Assembly (NCBI GenBank): GCA_015485695.1
Contig: WFTB01000043.1
Location: forward strand, 1-33,830
DNA length: 33,830 nucleotides
Source of the DNA: Patescibacteria group bacterium
Lineage (GTDB): Bacteria > Patescibacteriota > Patescibacteriia > WFTA01 > S139-112
Reading direction: 5' to 3'
The first letter of the stretch is position 1; each line of letters opens with the position of its first letter. A program made the translations under genes and the position numbers. The notes below the pieces were generated by a model. That model was not told the origin of the DNA. It saw only the letters and a program-made list of their open reading frames with translations, and did no database searches. Below, one piece after another: positions 1 through 9,118 of the stretch.

Positions 1-504
1 ATAGACAATTGGATGGAATCGCTTCTTGAAACTCGACCGGCTGTTATTACTGTGCATGGACGCACCGCCAAGAACATGTCCAACGTTCCCGCCGATTGGG
101 AATCGATTGGACGCGCGGTAAAAATCGCTCAAGGAAGCGATACGCTTGTTATCGGCAATGGCGATGTGAAATCTTTGGAAGAAGCGCAAGAGAAAGTTGG
201 TCGGTACGGTGTTGACGGCGTAATGTTTGGTCGCGCGATATTCGGCAATCACTGGTTGTTTGACCGCAATAGAGCGAAACAACCGACAGCGAACGAAAAA
301 CTGGATGCGTTGGTCAGACATGCGGAGCTTTATGAAAAAACGTGGGCAAACAAACGAAACTTCGCGGCGCTTCGCAAGCACTTTAGAGCGTATACGACAA
401 ACATGACGGGAGGCAAACAGCTTCGTATAACTCTCATGGAAGCGAAGACGAGCGAAGAAATAAAGAGAATTATAATTGATTGGAGAAAAAGCAATGATCG
501 TTGA
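1..504 (+). CDS. dus: tRNA-dihydrouridine synthase, C-terminal part (5' end outside window)
   Basis: Frame open from base 1 (IDNWMESLLETRPAVITVHGRT...); Dus-family motifs ITVHGRT, VIGNGDV, GVDGVMFGRAIFGN, ALRKHFRAYT. Confidence 0.9.
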   Translation: MDNWMESLLETRPAVITVHGRTAKNMSNVPADWESIGRAVKIAQGSDTLVIGNGDVKSLEEAQEKVGRYGVDGVMFGRAIFGNHWLFDRNRAKQPTANEKLDALVRHAELYEKTWANKRNFAALRKHFRAYTTNMTGGKQLRITLMEAKTSEEIKRIIIDWRKSNDR

Positions 505-556
505 ACGGAAAATTTCGCCAATGACGTTTTTTGAACTTGCCTCATTTTAATATTTC

Positions 557-2716
557 ATGAGTAATATCAATTTCGCGTTAAAGCGACATTTCGGATACGA
601 TACGTTTCGACCTCAACAAAGAGAGATTGTTTTGAACGTGCTTGATGGGAAAGATACGTTTGTTCTAATGCCGACCGGAAGCGGGAAGTCATTGTGTTAT
701 CAGTTGCCGGCGGTCGCGAGTGACGGGGTGGCGCTTGTTATTTCTCCTTTAATCGCGCTTATGAAAGACCAAGTTGATTCTCTGATTCAAAACGGCATTC
801 AAGCGGCGTACATAAATTCAACGCTTAACAAAGATGAAATAAGAACAATCATGACCGACGCCAAAAGCGGAATGCTCGATATACTATATGTCGCTCCGGA
901 GAGGCTTTCGATAAATGACTTTCAAGAGTTTTTACAATCGCTCAGCATCAGCTTGATTGCGATAGATGAAGCTCATTGCATCTCGGAGTGGGGGCATGAT
1001 TTCAGGCCCGAATATCGAAATCTTCGTCAATTCAAATCCATGTTCCCCGGCGTTCCGATTATTGCGCTTACCGCTACTGCGACAGAAAAAGTTCGAAAGG
1101 ATATAATCTATCAGCTATCACTCGATGACCCTGAGATTTTCATATCCGGTTTCAATAGAGAAAATCTAACACTGAACGTATATCCTAAAAAAAACGCTTA
1201 CGGCACAATCACCAAATTACTCGACAAATACAAAGGCGAATCGGCAATCATTTATTGTTTTTCTCGTAAAAACACGGAAGAATTGGCATATGATTTGGCA
1301 GAGGACGGATATTGCGCTCTTGCGTATCATGCGGGTCTTGACCCGGTGACGCGCAAGAAAAACCAAGAAGCGTTCGTCGCCGATCGTGTGGATATCATTG
1401 TCGCGACAATCGCGTTTGGCATGGGTATCGATAAGCCGGATGTCAGATTGGTTATTCATCACACATTACCGAAGTCTCTTGAAGGATATTATCAAGAGAT
1501 TGGGCGAGCCGGTCGTGACGGGTTGCCGGCGGAGTGTGTCATGCTGTATTCTTACGGCGATAAAACGAAACATGAGTATTTTTTTCGGGATATCAAAGAC
1601 AATAAAGAGCGTGACAACGCTCGCATTAAACTGCAACAGGTGATTGACTATGCTTCATTGCGATCATGTCGCAGAAAACACATTCTTGAGTATTTCGGTG
1701 AAAATTATGAGTCGGAAAATTGTGGCGGATGCGATATTTGCATGAATCCGTCCGAGATGTTTGACGCGACGGAGATTACACAGAAAATTTTATCAGCGTG
1801 TATTCGCACGGGCAACAGGTTCGGGAAGAATTATCTGATTGATATTTTAAAGGGGAAAAAGACCGACCAAGTATTGAGAAACAAACATCACGATTTGTCG
1901 GTTTTCGGTATCGTGTCCGATTATACTCGAGACCAATTAAAAGATATTGTTTCAATGCTTATTCCAACAGGGTACATGTCGATTCGCAAGGGAGAGTATC
2001 CGACACTTTCCGTCACGCGGAAAGCCGCGGAATGGCTTAACGATAAAAACGCAAAGATTGAATTGCCGAAAATAAAAGGAACGGTCATTGACGCATATCG
2101 GGAGGTTTCCGAGGAGTTTGGATTTGACGCCGGGCTTTTTGCAAAGTTGCGCGAACTTCGCAAAAACATTGCGAACGATAAAGGTGTTCCGCCGTTTATA
2201 GTTTTCGGTGATGTGTCACTTCGTGAAATGGCGCGATTTATGCCACAAACACGACAAGAATTCTCGCGAATATCAGGCGTTGGCTCTCAAAAACTGAAAC
2301 TGTTCGGAGACGCGTTTTTATCGGTTATAAGCAAATACCGCCAAGACAACGGAGTTTCGCCGATGTCGTTTCCAAGCATGCCTTCGGCTCGAACGCGAAT
2401 TAGAAAAGGCTCGGCTGGAGCTGATTCCAGATACCAAAAAACAAAAGAACTGTTAGAACAAAAAAAGTCGCTAAAAGATATCGCCGCCGCGCATGGATTC
2501 ACCGTCGGGACAATTCTAAGTCACATAGAAAGGCTCATCGCGGTGGGGGAGAAGCTTGATTTGGCGTATCTAATGCCGAATCAAAAAACCTTCGACGCAG
2601 TGTCAGAGGCATTAGATGTGTGTGGCGACGAAACTCTCGGACCTGTATTCAAACACCTCGACGAAAAATACTCGTATGACACCATTAAACTTGTGAGGTT
2701 GTTGAGGCGGTTTTAA
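557..2716 (+). CDS. recQ: ATP-dependent DNA helicase RecQ
   Basis: 719 aa; FRPQQREIV, MPTGSGKSLCYQLPA, DEAHCISEWGHDFRPEYR, GFNRENL, QEIGRAGRDG, Cys zinc region (CRRKHILEYFGE...CGGCDIC), HRDC-like region, C-terminal HTH-like segment. Confidence 0.97.
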   Translation: MSNINFALKRHFGYDTFRPQQREIVLNVLDGKDTFVLMPTGSGKSLCYQLPAVASDGVALVISPLIALMKDQVDSLIQNGIQAAYINSTLNKDEIRTIMTDAKSGMLDILYVAPERLSINDFQEFLQSLSISLIAIDEAHCISEWGHDFRPEYRNLRQFKSMFPGVPIIALTATATEKVRKDIIYQLSLDDPEIFISGFNRENLTLNVYPKKNAYGTITKLLDKYKGESAIIYCFSRKNTEELAYDLAEDGYCALAYHAGLDPVTRKKNQEAFVADRVDIIVATIAFGMGIDKPDVRLVIHHTLPKSLEGYYQEIGRAGRDGLPAECVMLYSYGDKTKHEYFFRDIKDNKERDNARIKLQQVIDYASLRSCRRKHILEYFGENYESENCGGCDICMNPSEMFDATEITQKILSACIRTGNRFGKNYLIDILKGKKTDQVLRNKHHDLSVFGIVSDYTRDQLKDIVSMLIPTGYMSIRKGEYPTLSVTRKAAEWLNDKNAKIELPKIKGTVIDAYREVSEEFGFDAGLFAKLRELRKNIANDKGVPPFIVFGDVSLREMARFMPQTRQEFSRISGVGSQKLKLFGDAFLSVISKYRQDNGVSPMSFPSMPSARTRIRKGSAGADSRYQKTKELLEQKKSLKDIAAAHGFTVGTILSHIERLIAVGEKLDLAYLMPNQKTFDAVSEALDVCGDETLGPVFKHLDEKYSYDTIKLVRLLRRF

Positions 2717-2780
2717 GTCGTTGCGCGCTTGGTATCGGTTATTTGTGTTTTGGAAGTCTTTGAGATATTTGTCTCTCGTT

Positions 2781-3100
2781 TTACGAACGACCAGATTTGA
2801 TTGTTTCGAGTTCGAGTCGTTGTTTTATTATTGATTCTTTTATTCTTTCTATTTCTTTCAATAAAATCAAATCATCCTCCGTTAACCGGACGGAATGTGA
2901 CGTCACTTCGTTATCGGTATCTTGCGTAAATCTGTAATCCTCTAAAACTGCCGTGTTGTTTTGGCGCGGTGACGGAATCTGCTCTTGTAGTTTTGCGAGC
3001 AATCCTTGCAGTGCTAATTCATCGATTGCAATTCCCGCTTTCAGTTCTGCAATTTTTTTTTCATTTCTTTTTCTCTCTTGCGGTCGGGGTTTTCGAACAT
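2781..3100 (-). CDS. Hypothetical small charged protein, apparently frameshifted at an A9 run (minus strand) at 3053-3061
   Basis: Listed ORF 2781-3002 uses TTG; upstream sense-like sequence MFENPDRKREKEMKKK joins (I)AELKAGIAIDELALQGLLAKLQEQ... only if the A9 run is read as A10. Confidence 0.5.
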
Positions 3101-3185
3101 GTGTTTTCGTATTATGTTCACTTTATATTGATAAGTGAAACGACTTTTTTGTGTGATTTTATTATACCATGGAATGTGCACGTTT

Positions 3186-3359
3186 TTAATCTTTTGTAAT
3201 TAATGCGTTGTTTAATGTTTGCGCGTTGTATTTATCAAGAACGGTTTTGAATAGGAATTCAGATTCGTATTCCATTGAATCATGTCCGGAAAAAGACATG
3301 AATGCATAACTCGTCTCGTATCGTTTCAATAGATCAATGCATGATATTGTATAGTCTTT
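3186..3359 (-). pseudogene. Truncated gene fragment A (C-terminal remnant, unknown family)
   Basis: Minus frame reads LKDYTISCIDLLKRYETSYAFMSFSGHDSMEYESEFLFKTVLDKYNAQTLNNALITKD*; its 5' end abuts the 28-bp repeat at 3361. Confidence 0.45.
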
Positions 3360-3360
3360 C

Positions 3361-3388
3361 AATCTCTAATTCGCGCGAATAGGCGAAT
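3361..3388. repeat. 28-bp direct repeat, copy 1 (AATCTCTAATTCGCGCGAATAGGCGAAT)
   Basis: Identical to 4013-4040; contains the palindrome ATTCGCGCGAAT. Confidence 0.95.
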
Positions 3389-3395
3389 AGCGTAT

Positions 3396-3575
3396 TTATT
3401 CCACCGCCACGAACTTGCCATCCCGAATCGTCTTCATTTCAAAATTGGACCATTGGATTTGACCCTTTTTATTGAAGGATATGGTATCTGTCCCCACACC
3501 TTCTATCGATAGAGAGTCTAATGCGCTCTTAATCTCGGTTCCTTTACGCGCTCCTGCGCGAAATGCTTGCACGAC
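3396..3575 (-). pseudogene. C-terminal remnant of an ABC-transporter substrate-binding protein (branched-chain amino-acid type)
   Basis: Minus frame: VVQAFRAGARKGTEIKSALDSLSIEGVGTDTISFNKKGQIQWSNFEMKTIRDGKFVAVE*; a stop codon lies immediately upstream in frame. Confidence 0.6.
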
Positions 3576-4005
3576 TTATTTTTATAATCCGCACGAATGG
3601 TTTTTTATTGCGCACGAGTACGAGTCGAAAGCATATTTTGAGAGTATCGAATCATACGGAGTTGAACATTATACGGTAGTGGGATCTCGCTCCGACTTGG
3701 ATTTATGGTCAGAAAAAAAGCATCCTGAAAAAACTCTTCGCTACTACTGTTCACCCAAGCAACTCTTCAATCATCGTCTTTACCTCACCGCAATAGGTCA
3801 GTATTATATTCAGGTAAAAATTAGTGAAGAAATGGCGGTAAATATCGACAAACTGTTTCATGACACCAAATTTGATATTGATTCACAAGAACCCCCACAA
3901 CACGTCTCAGATTTCTTCAAACAAAAATCGCCATGCACCATGACGATTGAGAAAAACGCGGAAAAAGCGGAGAAATTCAAGCGGAAGATTGGGAGGTATT
4001 TTTAG
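3574..4005 (+). pseudogene. C-terminal remnant of a possible TrmB-like transcriptional regulator
   Basis: TYFYNPHEWFFIAHEYESKAYFESIESYGVEHYTVVGSRSDLDLWSEKK...; no N-terminal HTH. The listed start at 3472 lies antisense to the SBP remnant. Confidence 0.45.
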
Positions 4006-4012
4006 ATACCTT

Positions 4013-4040
4013 AATCTCTAATTCGCGCGAATAGGCGAAT
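4013..4040. repeat. 28-bp direct repeat, copy 2
   Basis: Identical to 3361-3388; begins 8 bp after the stop codon at 4005. Confidence 0.95.
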
Positions 4041-4052
4041 GGTGCTTTTGTT

Positions 4053-4154
4053 TCACGGTTGTACGACCGCAATACAGACGAAATATGTTGTGCCGGTATC
4101 GATTGGTGTTAATTTACATCCTTTCGTTGTTTGCGTATCGAATTTAACGTTAGT
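4053..4154 (-). pseudogene. Possible short C-terminal gene fragment (unknown family)
   Basis: Minus frame TNVKFDTQTTKGCKLTPIDTGTTYFVCIAVVQP* with a stop immediately upstream. Confidence 0.3.
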
Positions 4155-4222
4155 TTAACGGTTGTGGAATACTGCTGTTGCATTGTGGCTCGTATGGGTA
4201 TAAAGTCCAAATGATGCGATAA

Positions 4223-5287
4223 TTGGAAATATTCGGAACGTATATGCATACACTATCGGAAATGATGTCAAAAAACCATGAACGAGTGTACTTTGGATAC
4301 GACAAAGCCTCGGGCTTGAAAGCGATTATAGCCGTTCATAGCACAGTCCTCGGTCCTGCTCTTGGCGGGACGCGAATGTGGGATTATTCCTCTGAGGAGC
4401 TTGCGTTGCAGGACGTATTGCGTCTTTCGCGTGGCATGACATACAAAGCGGCCATGGCGGGACTCGCGTTGGGAGGAGGGAAAGCGGTTATTATCGGCGA
4501 CTCGACAAAGGATAAAACAGATGACATGATGCGCGCTTTTGGGCGCATGGTTGAGGAACTGGACGGAAAATACATTACAGCGGAAGACGTCGGAACGACC
4601 GAACATGACATGAGCGTGATTTATTCTCAAACAAGACACGTAACCGGTATTCCCAAGTCGTTTGGCGGTAGTGGCGACCCGTCGCCCGTAACAGCGCGCG
4701 GTGTTTATCAAGGCATTCGCGCATGCGTAAAAGAATCGATGCGCGTGACATCGCTGGACGGTTTGAGGGTTGCGGTTCAAGGAATCGGCAATGTTGGTTG
4801 GTATTTGTGCGGATATTTGCACGCTCGCGGAGTTAAACTTTTTATAACGGACATAAATGAATATCGACTTCAAGCGGCGGTCAAGCAATTTGGCGCGACC
4901 GCGGTTGGACCGGATGAAATATATGACGCAGATGTCGATGTTTTTGCGCCGTGCGCTCTCGGCGCGGTTCTGAACGATAATACGGTTTCGCGAATTCGAG
5001 CGCGTATTGTTGCGGGCGGGGCGAACAATCAGCTTGCTCCGGATTTGGCGGACGATGCTCTGATGCGACGCGGCATTCTGTATGCTCCCGATTATGTCAT
5101 CAACGCCGGCGGTCTTATCAGCGCTTCAAGCGAAAAACTAAATCACAGCAATAGAGAAGTTCTGGAAAAGACTGACAATATATATTATACGCTTGAGCGT
5201 ATCTTTAAGTCCTCCGCCGTCGAAGGCGTGCCCACTCACATTATGTCGGATCGTCTTGCCGAACGGCGAATTCAAGGAGCGGTATGA
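4223..5287 (+). CDS. Glu/Leu/Phe/Val dehydrogenase (leucine dehydrogenase-like)
   Basis: 354 aa; GPALGGTRMW, GMTYKAAMAGLALGGGKAVIIGD, TAEDVGTT, VAVQGIGNVGWYL, GGANNQL, APDYVINAGGLI. Confidence 0.93.
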   Translation: MEIFGTYMHTLSEMMSKNHERVYFGYDKASGLKAIIAVHSTVLGPALGGTRMWDYSSEELALQDVLRLSRGMTYKAAMAGLALGGGKAVIIGDSTKDKTDDMMRAFGRMVEELDGKYITAEDVGTTEHDMSVIYSQTRHVTGIPKSFGGSGDPSPVTARGVYQGIRACVKESMRVTSLDGLRVAVQGIGNVGWYLCGYLHARGVKLFITDINEYRLQAAVKQFGATAVGPDEIYDADVDVFAPCALGAVLNDNTVSRIRARIVAGGANNQLAPDLADDALMRRGILYAPDYVINAGGLISASSEKLNHSNREVLEKTDNIYYTLERIFKSSAVEGVPTHIMSDRLAERRIQGAV

Positions 5288-5313
5288 TGCATGTATTGTT
5301 ATGTATTTGTGAC

Positions 5314-5338
5314 AAAAACCGATGGAGTATCGGTTTTT
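5314..5338 (+). terminator. Rho-independent terminator
   Basis: AAAAACCGAT-GGAGT-ATCGGTTTTT followed by a T-rich tract. Confidence 0.8.
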
Positions 5339-5364
5339 TGTTTTTTGTATTATTATAATGGTGT

Positions 5365-6645
5365 ATGAAAATTCACGAAATTTTTGGAAAAAGCATTATC
5401 TATGTCGTTTTCGGGACCGTTGTGTCGATAATGATAGCATATACGGCTTTTGCAATTGACATTTCAGATCGACTAAGCGGGCGAATCGTTCTTCAGGTGG
5501 AACGGGCGGGTCAGGCGTGGTATATAAATCCGGTTGACAAGAGGCGTTATTACATGGGAAGACCGAAGGACGCTTTTTCGCTTATGCGTGAATTGGGTCT
5601 TGGAATTTCCAATGATAATCTTGCGAAAATACCAATCGCGAATCAGGGCGCAAAATCGATAGACGTGAATTTGGCAAATAGACTCAAAGGGCGCATTTTG
5701 CTTCAGGTTGAGGATAAGGGTCAAGCTTGGTATGTGAATCCGGTTGACGGCAACAGGTATTATCTGGGTCGCCCAAAAGACGCTTTTTCAATAATGCGGA
5801 ATTTCGGTCTAGGAATAACTGACGATGACATTTCTCTGATAAGCGTTGCCAGAGGCGAGCCGGTCGAATTGAATTTGCAAGACGCCGATTTTAACTTGAA
5901 GCAAATAGGCAATCAGGAGGTAAGTTTGTCCGGTCCGCTTAAAATCGATGGAAGCGCTCCGATGGATTCCTATTTGACAAATACCGGAATTTTTTTGGAG
6001 ACAAATATGCGCAGGGTTGCCAATGAATTACCCGAATTCAGATACAGCAACGAATTGAGTAAAATGGCTCAGAAAAAAGTTGACGACATGATTGCCAACG
6101 GATATTTCGCTCATGTGTCTCCCGATGGAGTGGGCATAGAGGATTTGGCGCTTGATGTGGGGTACGATTATATTTCAATAGGAGAAAACCTCGCGCTCGG
6201 TAATGTGTTTACAGATGCTTCTCTTCTTGAAGGGTGGATGAACAGTCCGGGTCATCGGGCTAACATATTGAATGATAAGTTCAGCGAGCTTGGTGTAGCG
6301 TCGGCTCAGGGCGAGTATAACGGAACAACCGTTTGGTTCGCGGTTCAGGAATTCGGAAAGCCGATATCGGACTGTCCCGTCGTTGATGATACGCTTAATG
6401 ATAAAATTTCCGTGGAGCAAAAATCCATTGATAAATTGTCAGACATAATTTCGCAACAAAGAAAACGTCTCAACGATTACGCACCGTTGGATACCGGGAA
6501 TCCGGAAGAGGTGAGTGCTTATAATTCCGATGTGGCGACTTATAATTCTCTGGTCAATACATTTAATTCCCAACTGGAGTATTTGAAAAATTTGATTGAT
6601 GAATACAACTCTCAAGTAATCGCGTACACCGAATGCGCTGAATAG
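5365..6645 (+). CDS. Secreted CAP-superfamily (SCP-like) protein with two tandem N-terminal modules
   Basis: N-terminal hydrophobic segment; two GRI(V/L)LQVE..GQAWY(I/V)NPVD..RYY(M/L)GRPKDAFS(L/I)MR modules; CAP motifs HVSPDG, IGENLA, GWMNSPGHRANIL, WFAVQEFG. Confidence 0.9.
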   Translation: MKIHEIFGKSIIYVVFGTVVSIMIAYTAFAIDISDRLSGRIVLQVERAGQAWYINPVDKRRYYMGRPKDAFSLMRELGLGISNDNLAKIPIANQGAKSIDVNLANRLKGRILLQVEDKGQAWYVNPVDGNRYYLGRPKDAFSIMRNFGLGITDDDISLISVARGEPVELNLQDADFNLKQIGNQEVSLSGPLKIDGSAPMDSYLTNTGIFLETNMRRVANELPEFRYSNELSKMAQKKVDDMIANGYFAHVSPDGVGIEDLALDVGYDYISIGENLALGNVFTDASLLEGWMNSPGHRANILNDKFSELGVASAQGEYNGTTVWFAVQEFGKPISDCPVVDDTLNDKISVEQKSIDKLSDIISQQRKRLNDYAPLDTGNPEEVSAYNSDVATYNSLVNTFNSQLEYLKNLIDEYNSQVIAYTECAE

Positions 6646-6771
6646 ATATATCGGCTTCGACTATAAATTACGCTTTAACCTTCGACTGGCTTTTCGGATT
6701 AAATGAAAACAGATTAACATTTGGGTCGTAGACGGCTTTTTGTTTTGTCGTATATTTGGTATACTTCGCGT

Positions 6772-7827
6772 ATGAGATTTGGAGTATTTCAACAATATTT
6801 GTTTATAATTCTGCTATTATCGGTTAGTTTTGTGTTCTTATGGCTCATATTGCCGTTTTTGCAACCGATTTTTTGGGCAATAGTTCTTGCAACTTTGTTT
6901 TATCCGTTGCAAAAATTCTGGGAAAGAGCGACTCATGGTCTTGTTTCTGTAAGCGCATTGCTTACAATCGTTTCCATATCGCTTTTGGTGTTTGTTCCGA
7001 TATATTTTTTGGGAAGCGCGATGCTTCAAGAGACCATAAATGTTTATTATAAAGTGAGCGATTCCGGAGTTGATGTGAGTCAATTGGAAGACGGTCAAAT
7101 GTTAAAACCTGTTCTTCAGTATGTAGATCGTATCGGTTTGAGCGAAGAGAGGGTCATGGAACGGATTTCGGACGGAATGAGAAACGCAAGCGGTTATATA
7201 GCTTCACGCGCTTTGTCGATAGGGCAAAACGCGTTGCGTTTCGCATTGCAGACATTCGTCATGTTGTATATATTGTTTTATCTTCTAAGAAAGGGTCCTG
7301 ATATTTTGCACAAAATATTGCACATAATTCCATTGGGAGCTCGCAAAGAAAAGCGCCTCATAAAGAAATTCATAAGAACCTCAAGAGCGACGATTAAAGG
7401 GACACTTATCATAGGTATAATACAAGGAATTCTCGGCGGAATTTTGTTTTGGGCCGTCGGTATTGGCGGCGCACTGTTATGGGGGTCGGTTATGGCAGTA
7501 TTATCCATTATACCCGCGGTCGGTGCGGGTCTTATTTGGGGTCCGGCAGGTATTTTATTGATTGTCAGTGGCCAGGTAACAGAAGGAGTCATTGTTTTGT
7601 TCGCCGGGACTTTAATAATCGGCATGGTTGACAATGTGCTTCGCCCGCCACTTGTCGGAAAAGATACGCAAATGCCGGATGTCTTGGTCTTACTCTCCAC
7701 ATTAGGAGGTCTTGCTTTGTTTGGCGTTTCCGGATTTATTATAGGTCCGATAATTACATCTCTCTTTATTGCCATGTGGGAGATGTTTGAGGAGGAGCAC
7801 AGAGATGAATTGGTGAAGATGGGATAA
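6772..7827 (+). CDS. AI-2E family transporter (PerM-like)
   Basis: Polytopic; PAVGAGLIWGPAGI, DNVLRPPLVG, PDVLVLLSTLGGLALFGVSGFIIGP. Start moved from TTG 6721 to ATG 6772. Confidence 0.9.
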   Translation: MRFGVFQQYLFIILLLSVSFVFLWLILPFLQPIFWAIVLATLFYPLQKFWERATHGLVSVSALLTIVSISLLVFVPIYFLGSAMLQETINVYYKVSDSGVDVSQLEDGQMLKPVLQYVDRIGLSEERVMERISDGMRNASGYIASRALSIGQNALRFALQTFVMLYILFYLLRKGPDILHKILHIIPLGARKEKRLIKKFIRTSRATIKGTLIIGIIQGILGGILFWAVGIGGALLWGSVMAVLSIIPAVGAGLIWGPAGILLIVSGQVTEGVIVLFAGTLIIGMVDNVLRPPLVGKDTQMPDVLVLLSTLGGLALFGVSGFIIGPIITSLFIAMWEMFEEEHRDELVKMG

Positions 7828-7933
7828 GTTTTGTTATAATCGAAAAGCGAGAAATTCCGTGTTTTTTTATAATTAAAAAAAACACCAAGTAGCCATGTCG
7901 AATGAACGGTCTTGGCGCTTTTTTGTATTCTCT

Positions 7934-8368
7934 TTAGAGAGTGAATGTTGTTGATTCTCGCTCTCTTTTATCTATGGTGGTCAGTTTCTCGTGAAACGCC
8001 AGATACAGAGCGAGACTTGCCAAGCTGAACACTCCGAACAGAATGTTGATGGGCAAGGATTGATTTTGATGCGCGAATATTATTTCTATTGCCGGAGCGA
8101 TAATCGATATTTCGACTATATATTTTATGCTTATGTGGTGCTTTCGGAAATAAAAAAGCAAAACCCTGTACGCTTTAACAAGAACTATAATCAAAGCTAT
8201 GCTATGTATAACATCAATGGCGCTCAAATTAAACAAATCTATAACCAGGTTATACACTTGCATCATCGTGAATACCAATAGAACTACAATCGCGACAAGA
8301 ATACACAAAGAAAAAAGGTAATTCACGATTCCCGTAATATATTTGGTTATCATTTGATGAATTTTCAT
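7934..8368 (-). CDS. PsiE-like membrane protein
   Basis: 144 aa, about four TM segments; pattern similar to the phosphate-starvation-inducible PsiE family. Confidence 0.6.
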   Translation of the reverse strand: MKIHQMITKYITGIVNYLFSLCILVAIVVLLVFTMMQVYNLVIDLFNLSAIDVIHSIALIIVLVKAYRVLLFYFRKHHISIKYIVEISIIAPAIEIIFAHQNQSLPINILFGVFSLASLALYLAFHEKLTTIDKRERESTTFTL

Positions 8369-8444
8369 ACTCGCATTGTCATTTGTTTGTTTTATATTTA
8401 TTTGTCTGAATTCCGATTTAGGCGCTTTAAAGCATCATGCATTA

Positions 8445-8560
8445 ACAACACCGACTCTGTGGATTCCGTCTTAATCGTGAATGGGCGGAGAGAAGGGGCA
8501 CCCAAACACATGAATAGACATGATGTGGTTACGAGACGGAATCCCCAGAGTCGGTGTTGT
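8445..8560. repeat. Long inverted repeat, 27-nt arms (26/27 match), 62-nt loop
   Basis: 8445-8471 ACAACACCGACTCTGTGGATTCCGTCT; 8534-8560 is its reverse complement except one base. Confidence 0.9.
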
Positions 8561-8611
8561 AAGGTTGATGTCTCCAAGTCGGGAAGCCAGAGCATAGATT
8601 GTGTGTATTTC

Positions 8612-9118
8612 CTATGTCTGAATATCCACACTTATTTTTTTCTTCTGTGCTTCTGGCTTTTTAGGTATATACAGCGATAGGGTACCGTTTTTGTTCGTGG
8701 CTTTTATATTGTCGATATCCAGTCCGCCCGGCAGATTGAAAATCCTGTTGAACGCGCCCGATTGTCTTTCGATTCGTATGTAGTTTTCATTCTTCTCTTT
8801 TTCTTCTTTTGTCGTTGTTCCGTTTACGACAAGAGTGTCCCGGTCTGCTTCTATGGTAATGTCCTTCGGGTCAACACCTGGAATATCCATTTTTATTTTA
8901 ATCGACTTGTCTGTTTCGGTTATGTCCGTCCTTGGCCACCATACTTCATTTGAGCGCGAATCGTCGGTCAAAGAATTATAACCATGTGCCGGAAGGTTGA
9001 ACCATGCGTCATCGAACATTCGATTCATTGCATCTTGAAGACTGGATATTGTTTGTGTGAATGGCGATATTGAAGTTGTATTTGCCGACTCTCTTCGTTT
9101 TGTCGTAGGTAGTTTCAT
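8612..9118 (-). CDS. Small heat-shock protein, Hsp20/alpha-crystallin family
   Basis: WWPRTDITETDKSIKIKMDIPGVDPKDITIEADRDTLVVNG...FNRIFNLPGGLDIDNIKATNKNGTLSLYIPK; strong SD AGGAGGTGAG. Confidence 0.95.
   Translation of the reverse strand: MKLPTTKRRESANTTSISPFTQTISSLQDAMNRMFDDAWFNLPAHGYNSLTDDSRSNEVWWPRTDITETDKSIKIKMDIPGVDPKDITIEADRDTLVVNGTTTKEEKEKNENYIRIERQSGAFNRIFNLPGGLDIDNIKATNKNGTLSLYIPKKPEAQKKKISVDIQT

Noticed and set aside
3472-3573. N-terminal part of the listed ORF 3472-4005
   Set aside because: The minus strand here encodes a recognisable substrate-binding-protein C-terminus; the plus-strand frame is an antisense extension, not a real N-terminus.
7879-7925. Terminator between AI-2E and psiE-like genes
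   Set aside because: Only a short stem (CCAAG/CTTGG) with a long loop; too weak to call confidently.
8398-8631. Minus-strand ORF (77 aa) over the long inverted repeat
   Set aside because: Runs through the hairpin arms, has no recognisable domain, and composition looks like translated structured non-coding DNA.
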